DNA of 64,000 nucleotides from Butyrivibrio sp. Su6 (GCF_900108105.1 NZ_FNUR01000008.1:1-64000), one strand, 5' to 3'; shown: positions 53,168 through 63,039, counted from the first letter of the stretch. The notes: a model not told the origin generated them from the letters alone. Translations and numbers: made by a program.

Positions 53168-55467
53168 AAAAGTTTTTTGAAAACAAAAAATATTTAATTA
53201 TTGGAGTACTAGCTCTCGAGCTAGTACTTCTTGTGGTTAATGCCCTAAGATTTTACAGGGATGAAACAATACAGCTTACTGCCGATGATCTTTTGGTTGC
53301 ATATAATGACCAAAATACAGGAGAGACTGTTTATGAGTCTGGATTTTATGCTGATCATAGCAATATAGAAGGTTCGTATATAGTTTCAGATTCCATCAAA
53401 TTTAGAAAAGGAATTTATGCTGTAACAATAGAATATAGTAGTAATGCCAATGATAGTTGGCATAATTGCTATAGCACTGTCATCCCTGAATTTGATACAT
53501 CAGAGGAACTCACAGCCAATCTTGTAAACTGTGACAGAATTTCAATGCCTGAATCAAAAAGTTCCATTTCATTCCTTACATGGGTTAGATATGGAACAGA
53601 GTTTAGAGTGCGAATGGGACCAGATACCGGTGCAGGTGGTGATGGAATTTATGTTCTTGTTAACAATGTTTTTGTGACTTACATGAGAAATAGAACTATT
53701 TTACATGAAACTGCAAAGCTTTTACTTGCATTTCTTTTGATAGATTTATTTCTTTTTTGGGTTTTTTATAGAAAAAGCGAATTAGTGAATTTCTTTAAAG
53801 ATAAAAGCATTGTAGTTGCAGGATTATCATTTATTATCTTCTTCTCAAGTTATCCGCTGTTTTACAGAAAACTGTTCTTCGGTGATGATATTTTTTACCA
53901 CTTAAGGCGAATCGCATTTACAGCAGATGCAATTATGTCTGGACAATTCCCGGTTCACATACTTCCGGGATGGGATAATGATTATGGATATGCTGCCGGG
54001 GTAGGTTACGGGGATCTTCTTCTCTACCCATCTGCTTTAATTATAATACTTGGTGGTACAGTGCAGTTTGCTTATAAGTTTTATATCTTTCTTACAAATG
54101 TTTTGACTCCTATTATTTCATACTATACATTTAAAAGAATTTCAAAAAACAGCGAAATTGGAATTGCAAGTGCAGTTGTCTTTTCATTAATTGGATTTAG
54201 ACTTCATAGTGTCTATTCCGGTGCAACTGTGGGCGAGTTTGGAGCATACTGCTTCCTCCCTATCGTGATTTTGGGGCTTTGGGATATTTATACAAAAGAG
54301 AAAAAAAATGGGTACATTGTACTGGCTCTTGGGGTAACACTTACTCTTTCAAACCACGTGCTTTCAACATTTATTTTAGCGCTTGTGATTCCATTGTTTT
54401 GCGTTTTATTTATTGAAAAGACCATAAAAAAAGATATTTTGATGCAACTATTTAAGGCTCTTGGATTAATTATCGTGTTAAATCTGCACTTCATAGTTCC
54501 TCTTATGGATTACCTGCTTTTTCAAGGAATGAACGGAAACGCAATTTTTGACATTCTTTGGAATAGGGGGCAGGAGTTTATAAAACTCTTTAACCATATA
54601 CCTGATGCGTCACTTGACAGCGGTGGATTTTTGGGAATAGGAATATGTGGAATACTCGCTCTTTGCGTGGCTCTTGGCTACATTGTATCAGGCTGCGCTG
54701 GAAAAAGGACTTTAGCATATTTTAGATTGATTCTTTTGAATGTTTTAATGATATTTTTGAGTGTCAACTCGATATTTTATTATTGGATAATGGAAAATAT
54801 GCCTCTTTTGTATAAACTTTTAGGAACAATGCAGTTTCCATGGCACTTCCTTGATGTTTCATGCGGATTAATTGTGCTCTTAATGGCAATTTCCTTAGGG
54901 GGCCTTGCGAAAAACGAAAATCGAAAAGCATTGGTTGCTGCTGTGACTTCAATCATATGCACTACATGCGTTCTTCAGAGCACATTCCTTCTTGGTGAGG
55001 TAATAAAAGAAGGTAATCAAATAACAATGTTTGATGAAACAGCGCTTAAATCCCCGTTTGTAGCTGAATTTACAATTGAAGGAGCAGATCAGGGAATCAC
55101 AAGTGTTGAGACTGATATGGTAATAAGAGACGAAGAAATAGATTCGAGCGCAAGTATTGTAAAGAGAAATGGAACAACTATAGTAGCTCAGGTTGAGAAT
55201 AATACTGAGAATACAGTTACAGTAGAAGCGCCGTTATGGGGATACAGGCATTATGTCGCTAAGGCAGGTGGAGATAGCCTAAACGTATACACGGCAGAGA
55301 ATAAGAAACTGGCAATCGATATTCCAGCATTTTATAACGGTCAGGTAAAAATATATTTTAGAGAGCCATTTTTGTGGAGATTTGCTGAAATTATTTCGTT
55401 AAGTGGTTTTGCCTATGTTATATATGTATTTGTAAAAAAGCGTAATGATAAAGCACTGGAGGCATAA
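53164..55467 (+). CDS. PTPS-related polytopic membrane protein 1 (GT-C-like)
   Basis: A 767-residue protein. It has an N-terminal helix, an extracellular beta-type domain (about 30-170), about ten to twelve helices (180-630), and an extracellular C-terminal domain with one last helix. The segment FFGDDIFYHLRRI holds an acidic pair typical of GT-C glycosyltransferase-like proteins, and GWDNDYGYAAGVGYGDLLLY follows. This matches the membrane family called 6-pyruvoyl-tetrahydropterin-synthase-related. It is followed by a paralog. Surface glycan or lipid modification is likely but unproven. Confidence 0.7.
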   Translation: MKKFFENKKYLIIGVLALELVLLVVNALRFYRDETIQLTADDLLVAYNDQNTGETVYESGFYADHSNIEGSYIVSDSIKFRKGIYAVTIEYSSNANDSWHNCYSTVIPEFDTSEELTANLVNCDRISMPESKSSISFLTWVRYGTEFRVRMGPDTGAGGDGIYVLVNNVFVTYMRNRTILHETAKLLLAFLLIDLFLFWVFYRKSELVNFFKDKSIVVAGLSFIIFFSSYPLFYRKLFFGDDIFYHLRRIAFTADAIMSGQFPVHILPGWDNDYGYAAGVGYGDLLLYPSALIIILGGTVQFAYKFYIFLTNVLTPIISYYTFKRISKNSEIGIASAVVFSLIGFRLHSVYSGATVGEFGAYCFLPIVILGLWDIYTKEKKNGYIVLALGVTLTLSNHVLSTFILALVIPLFCVLFIEKTIKKDILMQLFKALGLIIVLNLHFIVPLMDYLLFQGMNGNAIFDILWNRGQEFIKLFNHIPDASLDSGGFLGIGICGILALCVALGYIVSGCAGKRTLAYFRLILLNVLMIFLSVNSIFYYWIMENMPLLYKLLGTMQFPWHFLDVSCGLIVLLMAISLGGLAKNENRKALVAAVTSIICTTCVLQSTFLLGEVIKEGNQITMFDETALKSPFVAEFTIEGADQGITSVETDMVIRDEEIDSSASIVKRNGTTIVAQVENNTENTVTVEAPLWGYRHYVAKAGGDSLNVYTAENKKLAIDIPAFYNGQVKIYFREPFLWRFAEIISLSGFAYVIYVFVKKRNDKALEA

Positions 55468-55468
55468 A

Positions 55469-57748
55469 ATGTTAAAAAAAAATAGAGTTTTGATTATAAT
55501 AGGAGCGCAATTGCTGTTTCTATTGGTGCTGACACTGGTATTGCACAGCATGAAAACAAAGGAGATTGATCTGGGATTTCAGGATTGGACATCTGAGTAC
55601 ATGACAAATGATGGAGAATATCTGTATCTTATGGACGAATACGTAAACTCAGGTGAAGAACTGGCTATAATGACACAACCGAATATTCAGTTGGATGCTG
55701 GTAGCTATACATTGAGTGTTACTTATTATGTAGAGGATGATCAAAGTCTTGAATTTTCAACCCAAAAGCCAAAGCAGATTAAATACATAAATGCTGGGAC
55801 AGTGCGTCTTAGCAAGTATATAAATGAAGTTGTTTATCACTTCGATGTTACCGAGCACATGGATGAGTTCAATGTTCAGTTTGATTATAACGGGAATGGG
55901 ACTTTTGAGATAGATAGAGTGACTTTATCAACAAGTAATGGCAGATTTTATAGAGGAATCATATATATTGCTCTTATCATGCTCTTAGCTGATTTGTACT
56001 TTTTCTGGTTCAAAAATCTTGAAAGCTCTAAAAAAATCAATGTAGTTCTTGTAATGGGAATATGCTTTGTTGTATCGCTTCCGCTTACTGCTCATGGCAC
56101 GTATTACGGTCATGATGTTCTATACCACATTACAAGAGTAGAGGCTTTGGCCAACGAGTTTAGAAACGGATCATTCCCGGTAAGAATGTCATCTCTTTGG
56201 AATTATGGATGGGGATATTCTTCATCTGTTCTTTATGGTGATTATCTTCTCTACCCGGCAGCTTTTTTGAGAATGTTTTACTTTGATACAACTACATGCT
56301 TTAAGTTCCTTGTATTTTATATGAATTTGATAGTAACAGTTGTCAGTTACTTCTCATTTAAGCATATATTTAAAAATAATAGGATTGCGCTAATTCTTAG
56401 TCTTGCCTATGTTACATGTGGATACAGGCTTACAGATCTTTACGTTCGATATGCTATTGGCGAGTCATCCGGTATCCTCTTTACGCCAATGGTAGCGGCA
56501 GGGCTTTTCGGTATTTATACAGAGACACAAGAGAATAACAAAAAGAAAAACATGATAAATGTCATTCTCTTCGGAGGCGGATTTGCGGCAATTAGCTGTA
56601 GCCATGTTATTACAACTGAAATGATTACAATCACTTTGTTGATTTTAATTTTGATTTTATTTAAAAGAACAATTACATGGCCTGTAATTAAGTTAGGACT
56701 TTTTTCACTTGTTTTATGCCTTGGGATTTCTGCTTTTTATCTGGTTCCATTCATGGAGTATTTTGTGACTTTGCCACTTCTTGTAAATGCTTCATATATT
56801 CAGGAATATCTTTTGGGACTTCAGGATTCAGGCGTAACTTTGGCTGAACTATTTGGCTTTTTTAAAAATCCTATGGGCGACATGGAAATTGGGGGACTTG
56901 CAGGAAAATCACTGTTTTCACCGGGAATACTCCTAATGGGAGCCCTTGTAGTTGCTATTTTTCTTGTATTACGGAATAAAAGTAACAAAAAAATCAACAT
57001 TATGCTGATTATTTCATTAGTAATTTTGTGGATAGCATCACCATTTTTCCCATGGAACTATATGGCAGCTCATTTTGGTTGGTTTATTATTGTTTCTCAG
57101 GTACAGTTTGCATACAGATTTACAGAGATGGCGCTTATTCCACTCACTCTTTTATTAGGATTTATTTTGGAAAAATATTTTGAGGATTATTCTGTTCTTA
57201 AGAATGAATCTGAGATTTCGTGGCCAAGACCACAAAATCTCATAATTGGGCTTATGCTAGTTGCGCTTTTGTGGATGGGATGGTATATAAGTGACTATAT
57301 CGGAAATTACAACGAACTTTACTTTTATGATACAGCAGAGATTGATGTAGCTTATGCTGTAGACGGCGGAGAGTACCTTCTTGAGCATATAGATCATGAA
57401 AACTTGTATCCATACTATAGAACAGAAGGCCTTAATTCTTTTGTCCCTGTTTCAAGAGATGGTTACAAATTTGATGTACAGGTTGAAGTAGGTAATGAGG
57501 AAGGGTATGTGGATTTTCCTCTATATAACTATACTTACTATACAGCTTTCGGAGATAATGGTGAGAAGTTTGAGGTTGTAAACGGAGACGAAAATAGCAT
57601 GGTGAGGGCAATACTTCCAGCTGGCTATTCAGGACATGTATATGTGGATTTTATTGAGCCTATCCACTGGCATATAGCAGAAATGATTACAATTATTTCC
57701 GCTATTGCGATTATGGTGATTTACTATCGTGAATTTAAGAAGAGATGA
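55469..57748 (+). CDS. PTPS-related polytopic membrane protein 2 (paralog)
   Basis: A 759-residue paralog of the preceding protein with the same layout. The motif here is YYGHDVLYHITRVEALANEF and LWNYGWGYSSSVLYGDYLLY, with His-Asp in place of Asp-Asp in the acidic pair. ATG 55469 is 1 nt after the upstream stop and 7 nt after ctggagg; the frame from 55445 begins inside the previous gene. Tandem duplication followed by divergence is the simplest origin. Both genes are A/T-rich compared with the LIV operon. Confidence 0.7.
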   Translation: MLKKNRVLIIIGAQLLFLLVLTLVLHSMKTKEIDLGFQDWTSEYMTNDGEYLYLMDEYVNSGEELAIMTQPNIQLDAGSYTLSVTYYVEDDQSLEFSTQKPKQIKYINAGTVRLSKYINEVVYHFDVTEHMDEFNVQFDYNGNGTFEIDRVTLSTSNGRFYRGIIYIALIMLLADLYFFWFKNLESSKKINVVLVMGICFVVSLPLTAHGTYYGHDVLYHITRVEALANEFRNGSFPVRMSSLWNYGWGYSSSVLYGDYLLYPAAFLRMFYFDTTTCFKFLVFYMNLIVTVVSYFSFKHIFKNNRIALILSLAYVTCGYRLTDLYVRYAIGESSGILFTPMVAAGLFGIYTETQENNKKKNMINVILFGGGFAAISCSHVITTEMITITLLILILILFKRTITWPVIKLGLFSLVLCLGISAFYLVPFMEYFVTLPLLVNASYIQEYLLGLQDSGVTLAELFGFFKNPMGDMEIGGLAGKSLFSPGILLMGALVVAIFLVLRNKSNKKINIMLIISLVILWIASPFFPWNYMAAHFGWFIIVSQVQFAYRFTEMALIPLTLLLGFILEKYFEDYSVLKNESEISWPRPQNLIIGLMLVALLWMGWYISDYIGNYNELYFYDTAEIDVAYAVDGGEYLLEHIDHENLYPYYRTEGLNSFVPVSRDGYKFDVQVEVGNEEGYVDFPLYNYTYYTAFGDNGEKFEVVNGDENSMVRAILPAGYSGHVYVDFIEPIHWHIAEMITIISAIAIMVIYYREFKKR

Positions 57749-57755
57749 GGATAAT

Positions 57756-58799
57756 ATGAGTTCAGAGAAATTCATACTGATAGATGGAAGCTCAATGCTG
57801 GTTACCAACTACTATGGTAATCTTCCAAAAGCGCTCCTGTTTGAAAAAGACCCTGAGAAAAAAGAAAAGCTCTTTTCTCAGATAATGCACAATGATGCAG
57901 GGCAGTACACCAATGCCATGTACGGTATGATGCGTACTATCCTGAAAATCATTGATGAGCAGAAGCCCACCCATATGATGTTTGCCTTTGATATGACAAG
58001 GGATACCTTCAGAAGGGAAAAATACGCTGATTATAAGGGTAACCGCGGCGAGACTCCTGAGCCATTAAAAGAGCAGTTTGAAAACATGGAAAAGCTCCTT
58101 GAGGATATGGGCTTTCAGGTTATGTATGATATGAAGTATGAGGCCGATGATATTGTTGGAAGCGTTGTTTCGAAGTTTGAAAAAGAAATCCCGTCATATA
58201 TTATCACCAAGGATCACGACTATCTTCAGCTTGTAAGTGACTACACAAGAGTATGGCTCATTCAGACTAAGCAGGAGACAGCTGATGAACTGCAGGCTAA
58301 ATACAGCGCAGAGTATGGCTGGAATAGCAAGATGGTGAAGATTCCGGATAAAGCTTTTGAAGTTACACCACCACTGTGTCTTTCTGAGTACGGTGTGAAG
58401 CCTTGTCAGATACCTGACCTTAAGGGAATACAGGGCGATAGCAGTGATAACATCCCAGGAGTTAAGGGGGTTAGCAGCGCTGCTATGCCGCTTCTTGCAG
58501 AATATGGCACCGTTGAGGGAATATATGAGGCAATTGATTCCTGCGAGGGTGATGCCAAAAAGCAAAAAGAACTGGGGGCATACTGGAAAGAGGGTCTTGG
58601 AATATCTAGAAGCCCTATGAAGGCTCTTATTGAGTACAGGGATCTTGCATTTTTGTCAAAAGACCTTGCAATGATCAGAAGAGATTATGACTTCCAGAAG
58701 CAGTTAGACGATTTTAAGATAAACATCAACGTGGATAAAGCCAAGGAACAGTTCGAAAAATACGGCTTTAAATCACTTATGGAAAAACTCAATGCGTAA
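57756..58799 (+). CDS. 5'-3' exonuclease (DNA polymerase I N-terminal type)
   Basis: A 347-residue FEN/PIN-like nuclease. The metal-binding motifs are LIDGSSML, FAFDMTRDTFRREKYADYKG, YEADDIVGS, TKDHDYLQL and GDSSDNIPGVKGV, the last leading into a helix-hairpin-helix. A free-standing nuclease is a paralog of the polA 5' domain and may act on RNA primers or flaps. A segment of about 50 residues (about 165-215) lengthens it. ATG 57756 follows gagg. Its last 8 nt overlap the acyltransferase gene. Confidence 0.85.
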   Translation: MSSEKFILIDGSSMLVTNYYGNLPKALLFEKDPEKKEKLFSQIMHNDAGQYTNAMYGMMRTILKIIDEQKPTHMMFAFDMTRDTFRREKYADYKGNRGETPEPLKEQFENMEKLLEDMGFQVMYDMKYEADDIVGSVVSKFEKEIPSYIITKDHDYLQLVSDYTRVWLIQTKQETADELQAKYSAEYGWNSKMVKIPDKAFEVTPPLCLSEYGVKPCQIPDLKGIQGDSSDNIPGVKGVSSAAMPLLAEYGTVEGIYEAIDSCEGDAKKQKELGAYWKEGLGISRSPMKALIEYRDLAFLSKDLAMIRRDYDFQKQLDDFKININVDKAKEQFEKYGFKSLMEKLNA

Positions 58800-59529
58800 T
58801 TTTTACCACACAATACTGATAAATATTCACAGAATAATATATTATGTCGCGAAAGCCCGCATTTGGCTTCTTAATGTAGATGGACATACAGATGAAGAGA
58901 GATATGCCCTAGCTAATGAGATGATCACCAAGATGAACAGGTCATCAGGATATGAGACTTTAAGCTTTGGGCAGGAGAATCTACCGGAAGATGGGGGATA
59001 CATGCTTTATCCCAATCATCAGGGGAAATACGATGTGCTCGGAATCTTTACAAGCCACAAAAAGCCCTGTTCCTTCGTAATGGATGAGAAGAGATCGCAC
59101 CTTATTCTTGTAGCTGAGTTCTTGGGACTTGTTAAGGGAAAAAGACTTATCCTAAACGACCCCAGACAAACTCTTACAGTTTTCAAAGAGATGGCTGAGG
59201 AGCTAAAAAAGGGCAGAAAGTTTATTCTTTTCCCTGAAGGCGGCTACAAAGAGAATAACAGAAATATTGTTGAGGACTTTAAGGCGGGAAGCTTTAAGGT
59301 TGCTCAAATGGCAAAGGTTCCCATTGTTCCTGTTGCGCTTGTAGACTCTTATAAGGTCTACAATTCAGATGAGCACATTGGACCAACCAGAACGTTCGTT
59401 TATTACCTTGATCCTATTCACTATGATGAATACAAAGATATGAAGACAAAAGATATTGCTGCTATGGTCAGACAGAGGATAGTCGATGCCATCAATCAGC
59501 ATTTTAGGAACACTACATGCAAGTCATAA
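58792..59529 (+). CDS. 1-acyl-glycerol-3-phosphate acyltransferase (PlsC-like)
   Basis: A 245-residue lysophospholipid acyltransferase. The catalytic H-x4-D is in NHQGKYD (about 76-82), and FPEGGYKENN (about 145-154) is the third block. It probably acylates lysophosphatidic acid at the inner membrane face. The gene overlaps the exonuclease by 8 nt and, unusually, its 3' end overlaps by 17 nt with the convergent kinase gene. Confidence 0.8.
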   Translation: MRNFYHTILINIHRIIYYVAKARIWLLNVDGHTDEERYALANEMITKMNRSSGYETLSFGQENLPEDGGYMLYPNHQGKYDVLGIFTSHKKPCSFVMDEKRSHLILVAEFLGLVKGKRLILNDPRQTLTVFKEMAEELKKGRKFILFPEGGYKENNRNIVEDFKAGSFKVAQMAKVPIVPVALVDSYKVYNSDEHIGPTRTFVYYLDPIHYDEYKDMKTKDIAAMVRQRIVDAINQHFRNTTCKS

Positions 59530-60754
59530 CAGCGCGAACAACGAAGCTGCCGTTTTCCTGAATGAAACTGGCAACTCCACAATATTTTTCAGCTACAGAC
59601 CTTATCTGAGCAGTTCCAATTCCACTTGGAACTGCTCTTGTGCTTATAGGCAATCCATCCTCGTCAAAACGCGCATTTACAATGCTGGGATTTTTGCATA
59701 AGAGCTTTAACTTTCGACCATCATAAGTGAGCTCGAACTGAATATTTCTTTTGGACGGATCAGGAATTCTCTCCTGAGCTTCTATGGCATTTTCCAGGAC
59801 ATTGGCGACAAGACTTGTAAGGTCAGTAGATTCTACAGGAATCCTTGCCGGGACATTGGCCTTGGCGCGGAGCTTAAAGCCAAGCTTCTGGCATCTTGCG
59901 CCGTAAATAGTCAGGAACTCATTGACAATCTGATTGTCACAATAAGATACTACTGTGACGTCGTCGAGCTTAGAATCAAAGTCTTTTAGATAGGCCACTG
60001 CATCTTCTATTTTGCCATCATTTATAAGTCCCATCAGGACTCTGTGGTGGTGTCTTATATCGTGCTTGTATTTTCTTATAGTTGTTTCGTTACTTTCATA
60101 TATGGAGAGCTGTTCCTGAAGCCTTTTGCTGCGGGCGTTCTGATAATAAGCAATCTCTTTGTCAGAAGATTTTTTGTGCATCTGAAACATGGTGAGCTCA
60201 TATTCCATTACCGCGGCAGCAGCCATTACAACGACGTATATGATCGGAAACCAGTCGATCATGTTTTTTCCATAGGGTTGAAGATAGCCTATGAGAGATG
60301 TCTTGAACAGAAGAATACTCAGAAAATGCCCGCTCAAAGCGCTGATAGTTCCAAAAAATACGCCTGCAAGATAGTCTGTGATAAAGGGCATAATAAGGAT
60401 AAAGAGCCAGAAGGCATCCATTCCAATGGTCCAGTCAGTTTCCATGATAAGATGTATAAAAAGAATTATTGAGAGCATATACGAACCAACGATGGTTATG
60501 ATGATATGCCGCTGAGTTTTATAAAGAACAATACCAAGAGCAAGAAAAAGTACCGCTATGCTGATATTGGTAACAAGTCCATGTTTGTATTTGGACATAT
60601 ATGCAGGGATGGAGGCAATGAGACTATATAAGATAAAACCGGCAAGCAGTATAATTGTTGTCCTGGTTTTCTCTTTTCTCTGAATAGGATCAGATTCGAA
60701 CTCGATCACTTCTTTTAGATTATACCTAGGTTTTAAACGTGGAATAATGAACAT
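59513..60754 (-). CDS. Orphan GHKL-type sensor histidine kinase (AgrC-like)
   Basis: A 413-residue membrane kinase. Five or six helices (about 32-185) precede a coiled linker (QNARSKRLQEQLSIYE). The dimerisation segment has RKYKHDIRHHHRVL, with His231 or His235 the likely phosphorylation site, and the ATPase domain has VLENAIEAQ (N-box) and GIGTAQI (G-box). No response regulator gene is next to it. The start is supported by gggagggg upstream. Convergent overlap with the acyltransferase leaves no room for a terminator. Confidence 0.85.
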   Translation of the reverse strand: MFIIPRLKPRYNLKEVIEFESDPIQRKEKTRTTIILLAGFILYSLIASIPAYMSKYKHGLVTNISIAVLFLALGIVLYKTQRHIIITIVGSYMLSIILFIHLIMETDWTIGMDAFWLFILIMPFITDYLAGVFFGTISALSGHFLSILLFKTSLIGYLQPYGKNMIDWFPIIYVVVMAAAAVMEYELTMFQMHKKSSDKEIAYYQNARSKRLQEQLSIYESNETTIRKYKHDIRHHHRVLMGLINDGKIEDAVAYLKDFDSKLDDVTVVSYCDNQIVNEFLTIYGARCQKLGFKLRAKANVPARIPVESTDLTSLVANVLENAIEAQERIPDPSKRNIQFELTYDGRKLKLLCKNPSIVNARFDEDGLPISTRAVPSGIGTAQIRSVAEKYCGVASFIQENGSFVVRAVMTCM

Positions 60755-60857
60755 GATGCCGCTGCCCCTCCCAACAGGTAAAAGATGATAAACACCTAGT
60801 ATTATTGTATAATATTAGGAGCAGAATTTTAAGAAGAAATTGTTCGGGGGAAGCGTG

Positions 60858-61043
60858 ATGAATAAGTTATTTGCTGTTTTTGCAGCTATTGTTTTTATAG
60901 CGGGGGTGGTTTTTTTTACGATAGCAGAACTTAATAGGGACAACGAAGAAGAACCTGAAACATATAAATGGATGAAGATTTTTTCGATAATAATAATCAT
61001 TCTTGGCGTAGTTCTCGCAATTGCATGCAGAAATAATTGGTAG
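60858..61043 (+). CDS. Small two-helix membrane protein
   Basis: A 61-residue protein with two hydrophobic segments (about 4-22 and 40-56) joined by a charged loop (NRDNEEEPETYKW). ATG 60858 follows cggggga, which is a good ribosome site; a TTG at 60840 would place that site within the gene. The function is unknown. It is divergent from the kinase gene, 103 nt away. Confidence 0.55.
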   Translation: MNKLFAVFAAIVFIAGVVFFTIAELNRDNEEEPETYKWMKIFSIIIIILGVVLAIACRNNW

Positions 61044-61071
61044 TATAATCTTGTTTAATACAGAGACAAGC

Positions 61072-61172
61072 AAAATCATGCATAAATGAATTGATGAGCT
61101 TGCTCAAATCAATTCATTTATGCATGATTTTATTTGGCGAGTATCGCCAAATGAGGAATTGTTTACAATTCC
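61072..61172 (+). promoter_or_regulatory. Three tandem perfect hairpins ahead of the DUF6465 gene
   Basis: Hairpin 1: 24-bp perfect stem (61072-61095 with 61108-61131), loop 12 nt. Hairpin 2: 9-bp stem, atttggcga (61132-61140) with tcgccaaat (61144-61152). Hairpin 3: ggaattgt (61155-61162) with acaattcc (61165-61172). They follow each other with 0 and 2 nt between. The first could terminate the upstream gene (TTTT within its 3' arm), but the set looks more like a structured leader or an RNA protecting the mRNA. Confidence 0.65.
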
Positions 61173-61227
61173 GAGTCTTGTCTACAAACTAATATTTCAT
61201 TTTCTGAAAAGGGGAGGAAAAGAAAAA

Positions 61228-61425
61228 ATGGCAGCTAGTAAAGTAAACACAAAGATTGAACTTCAGTTTGGCGACAAGGCAGTAACAGAGGATCAGCTCG
61301 TTTCTGCTGCTAAGAAGGCATATGGTAAGAAGGACATTAAGTCTCTTGATATCTATGTTAAGCCTGAAGAGGGAAGAGCTTATTACGTAGTAAACGGCGA
61401 CGTAAACGGAAGCTTTGAACTTTAA
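61228..61425 (+). CDS. DUF6465 family protein
   Basis: A 65-residue basic/acidic protein, MAASKVNTKIELQFGDKAVT at the start and a predicted beta-alpha-beta core, ending VNGDVNGSFEL. It matches DUF6465 (about 60-100 residues, widespread in Lachnospiraceae), whose function is unknown. ATG 61228 follows ggggagg, and codons are highly preferred, so it is likely abundant. The longer frame from 61120 runs back through the hairpins and is rejected. Confidence 0.75.
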   Translation: MAASKVNTKIELQFGDKAVTEDQLVSAAKKAYGKKDIKSLDIYVKPEEGRAYYVVNGDVNGSFEL

Positions 61426-61453
61426 TTTTGTTCACTTGAATTTGTAAACCAGG

Positions 61454-61490
61454 AACAGGTGGAAGAAGTATATTCTCCCACCTGTTTTTC
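61454..61490 (+). terminator. Intrinsic terminator after the DUF6465 gene
   Basis: aacaggtgg (61454-61462) pairs with ccacctgtt (61478-61486), followed by tttctctg. The T-run and GC-rich stem are good terminator features. It separates the DUF6465 gene from the next membrane gene. Confidence 0.8.
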
Positions 61491-61551
61491 TCTGTATAAT
61501 GATAGTGTTCATAGATATATAAAACCACAAGTAATGCGAGGATTATTTAGT

Positions 61552-63021
61552 ATGAAGATTATAGTAGATAAACTAAAAGAAAATAAGAAAGTTATACTGT
61601 ATAGCTTTTTTCTGACTCTTCTTTTCTTTGGTATAAATTACAAAATAGAGTATGCTACAGATACCTATTATAATTTCATGCAAAAGGGCGCATGGAAAGC
61701 ATGCCTTGAAAATGGCCGCCCATTTCTTGCATTATGCTTTTATGTGCTTGAATCACTCCCCATATCAGTTGCAATGATATACCATATAATGCAGATACTC
61801 GGAATAGTATTTCTTACTGTTACGACAGTTATTCTTACACTTGCTTATAAGAAATATATAGAGAAAGAAGTATTAAGCGTAGTTTTAGCATTTCTCACTA
61901 TAGCTAATCCACTTATTATTGAATATTTCCTTTTTGAGGAAAAAGGGATATTCATGATGGCTATTTTCTTAAATGTTGTTGCGGCCCTCATTACTGAAAA
62001 TATGTGGAAAGTGGGCACCACAAACAATTATAAAAGATTAGCGTTTTCCACAATTTTATCTGTGTTATGTATGCTTATAGCGGTGTTTAGCTATCAGACA
62101 AGTGTGCAGGTGTATGTCATTGTTTGCTTACCATTTATAGTAATTAGCAGCAAAAATGTAATTGATTTTATCAAAAAGAATATTTATGTCGCTGTGCTTT
62201 ACGGTGTATCCATGGCAAGCGCTCTCGGAGTGGCTAAATATATCATTCACACTGACAGGGCAAATGTAAGCATGGATTTATTGGAAGGTTTTAGAAGGGC
62301 AGCAGGCATCTTACGTACAGTAACATTTGACAGGTTCTTCAATCTTTCATCAGGAATATTTGCATTTTGGTGCGTGCTTATATTGGCAGTGATTGTTATT
62401 GCTGTTATAAGAACAAAAGAAAACAAGGCAATTGCTTTGCTTTCATTTATTTATATTATCCTGGGATGTGTATTTACAAGTTTTGTCATTTTTGCCTTGA
62501 ACAGTTCAGCACTTTCTTCACCAAGAACTGTATATACCTATGGAATGATCTTTGGAATTGTTCTTTTTTACGCTGTATATCTTGGAAAAGACATTTTTGT
62601 TTCTTGTCTGTCTCTTGTAGTGGCGGTGATAATTCTGATATATGAATATTTGAATTTTGGCTCAGTTTTTATAGACAGGTATCAGTGTAATGCGGTTGAC
62701 AGATATTATGCTCAGATCATCAGAGAACAGATCAGACAATATGAAGATGAGACCGGAAATGAAATAGATACTATCTGTTTTTATATTGATGCTGATAGAA
62801 TGTGGTGGGATGAAGGTTACAGCGATACAGAGCTGATGACCAGAGCCCAGGCCTGCGGATGGAGTGCGCTAAATTCTATTAATCTTTATCTTGGAAGAAA
62901 CTACACTGAAGGGGAGCAAGATCCTGAAATAGCAGAATATTTCTCTGAACAGAACTGGGGAATGTACTCAGAAGACCAGTTGATATTTAAGGGCAATGAG
63001 CTGCATTTATGTGTGTACTAA
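61552..63021 (+). CDS. GtrII-like glucosyltransferase-domain membrane protein
   Basis: A 489-residue protein with about 11 hydrophobic segments. The first extracellular loop (IEYATDTYYNFMQKGAWKAC) and NGRPFLALCFYVLES match the pattern of GtrII-type proteins, which transfer glucose to surface glycans from a lipid-linked donor. A TD pair follows the first helix, as in GT-C enzymes. ATG 61552 has cgagga about 10 nt upstream; the frames from 61459 and 61534 are less likely. The C-terminal 110 residues are polar and extracellular. Confidence 0.6.
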   Translation: MKIIVDKLKENKKVILYSFFLTLLFFGINYKIEYATDTYYNFMQKGAWKACLENGRPFLALCFYVLESLPISVAMIYHIMQILGIVFLTVTTVILTLAYKKYIEKEVLSVVLAFLTIANPLIIEYFLFEEKGIFMMAIFLNVVAALITENMWKVGTTNNYKRLAFSTILSVLCMLIAVFSYQTSVQVYVIVCLPFIVISSKNVIDFIKKNIYVAVLYGVSMASALGVAKYIIHTDRANVSMDLLEGFRRAAGILRTVTFDRFFNLSSGIFAFWCVLILAVIVIAVIRTKENKAIALLSFIYIILGCVFTSFVIFALNSSALSSPRTVYTYGMIFGIVLFYAVYLGKDIFVSCLSLVVAVIILIYEYLNFGSVFIDRYQCNAVDRYYAQIIREQIRQYEDETGNEIDTICFYIDADRMWWDEGYSDTELMTRAQACGWSALNSINLYLGRNYTEGEQDPEIAEYFSEQNWGMYSEDQLIFKGNELHLCVY

Positions 63022-63039
63022 TTTGAAGGGAAGAGTGAA

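Noticed and set aside
61120..61227. N-terminal extension of the DUF6465 protein
   Set aside because: It would translate the hairpins, and the ggggagg site favours ATG 61228.
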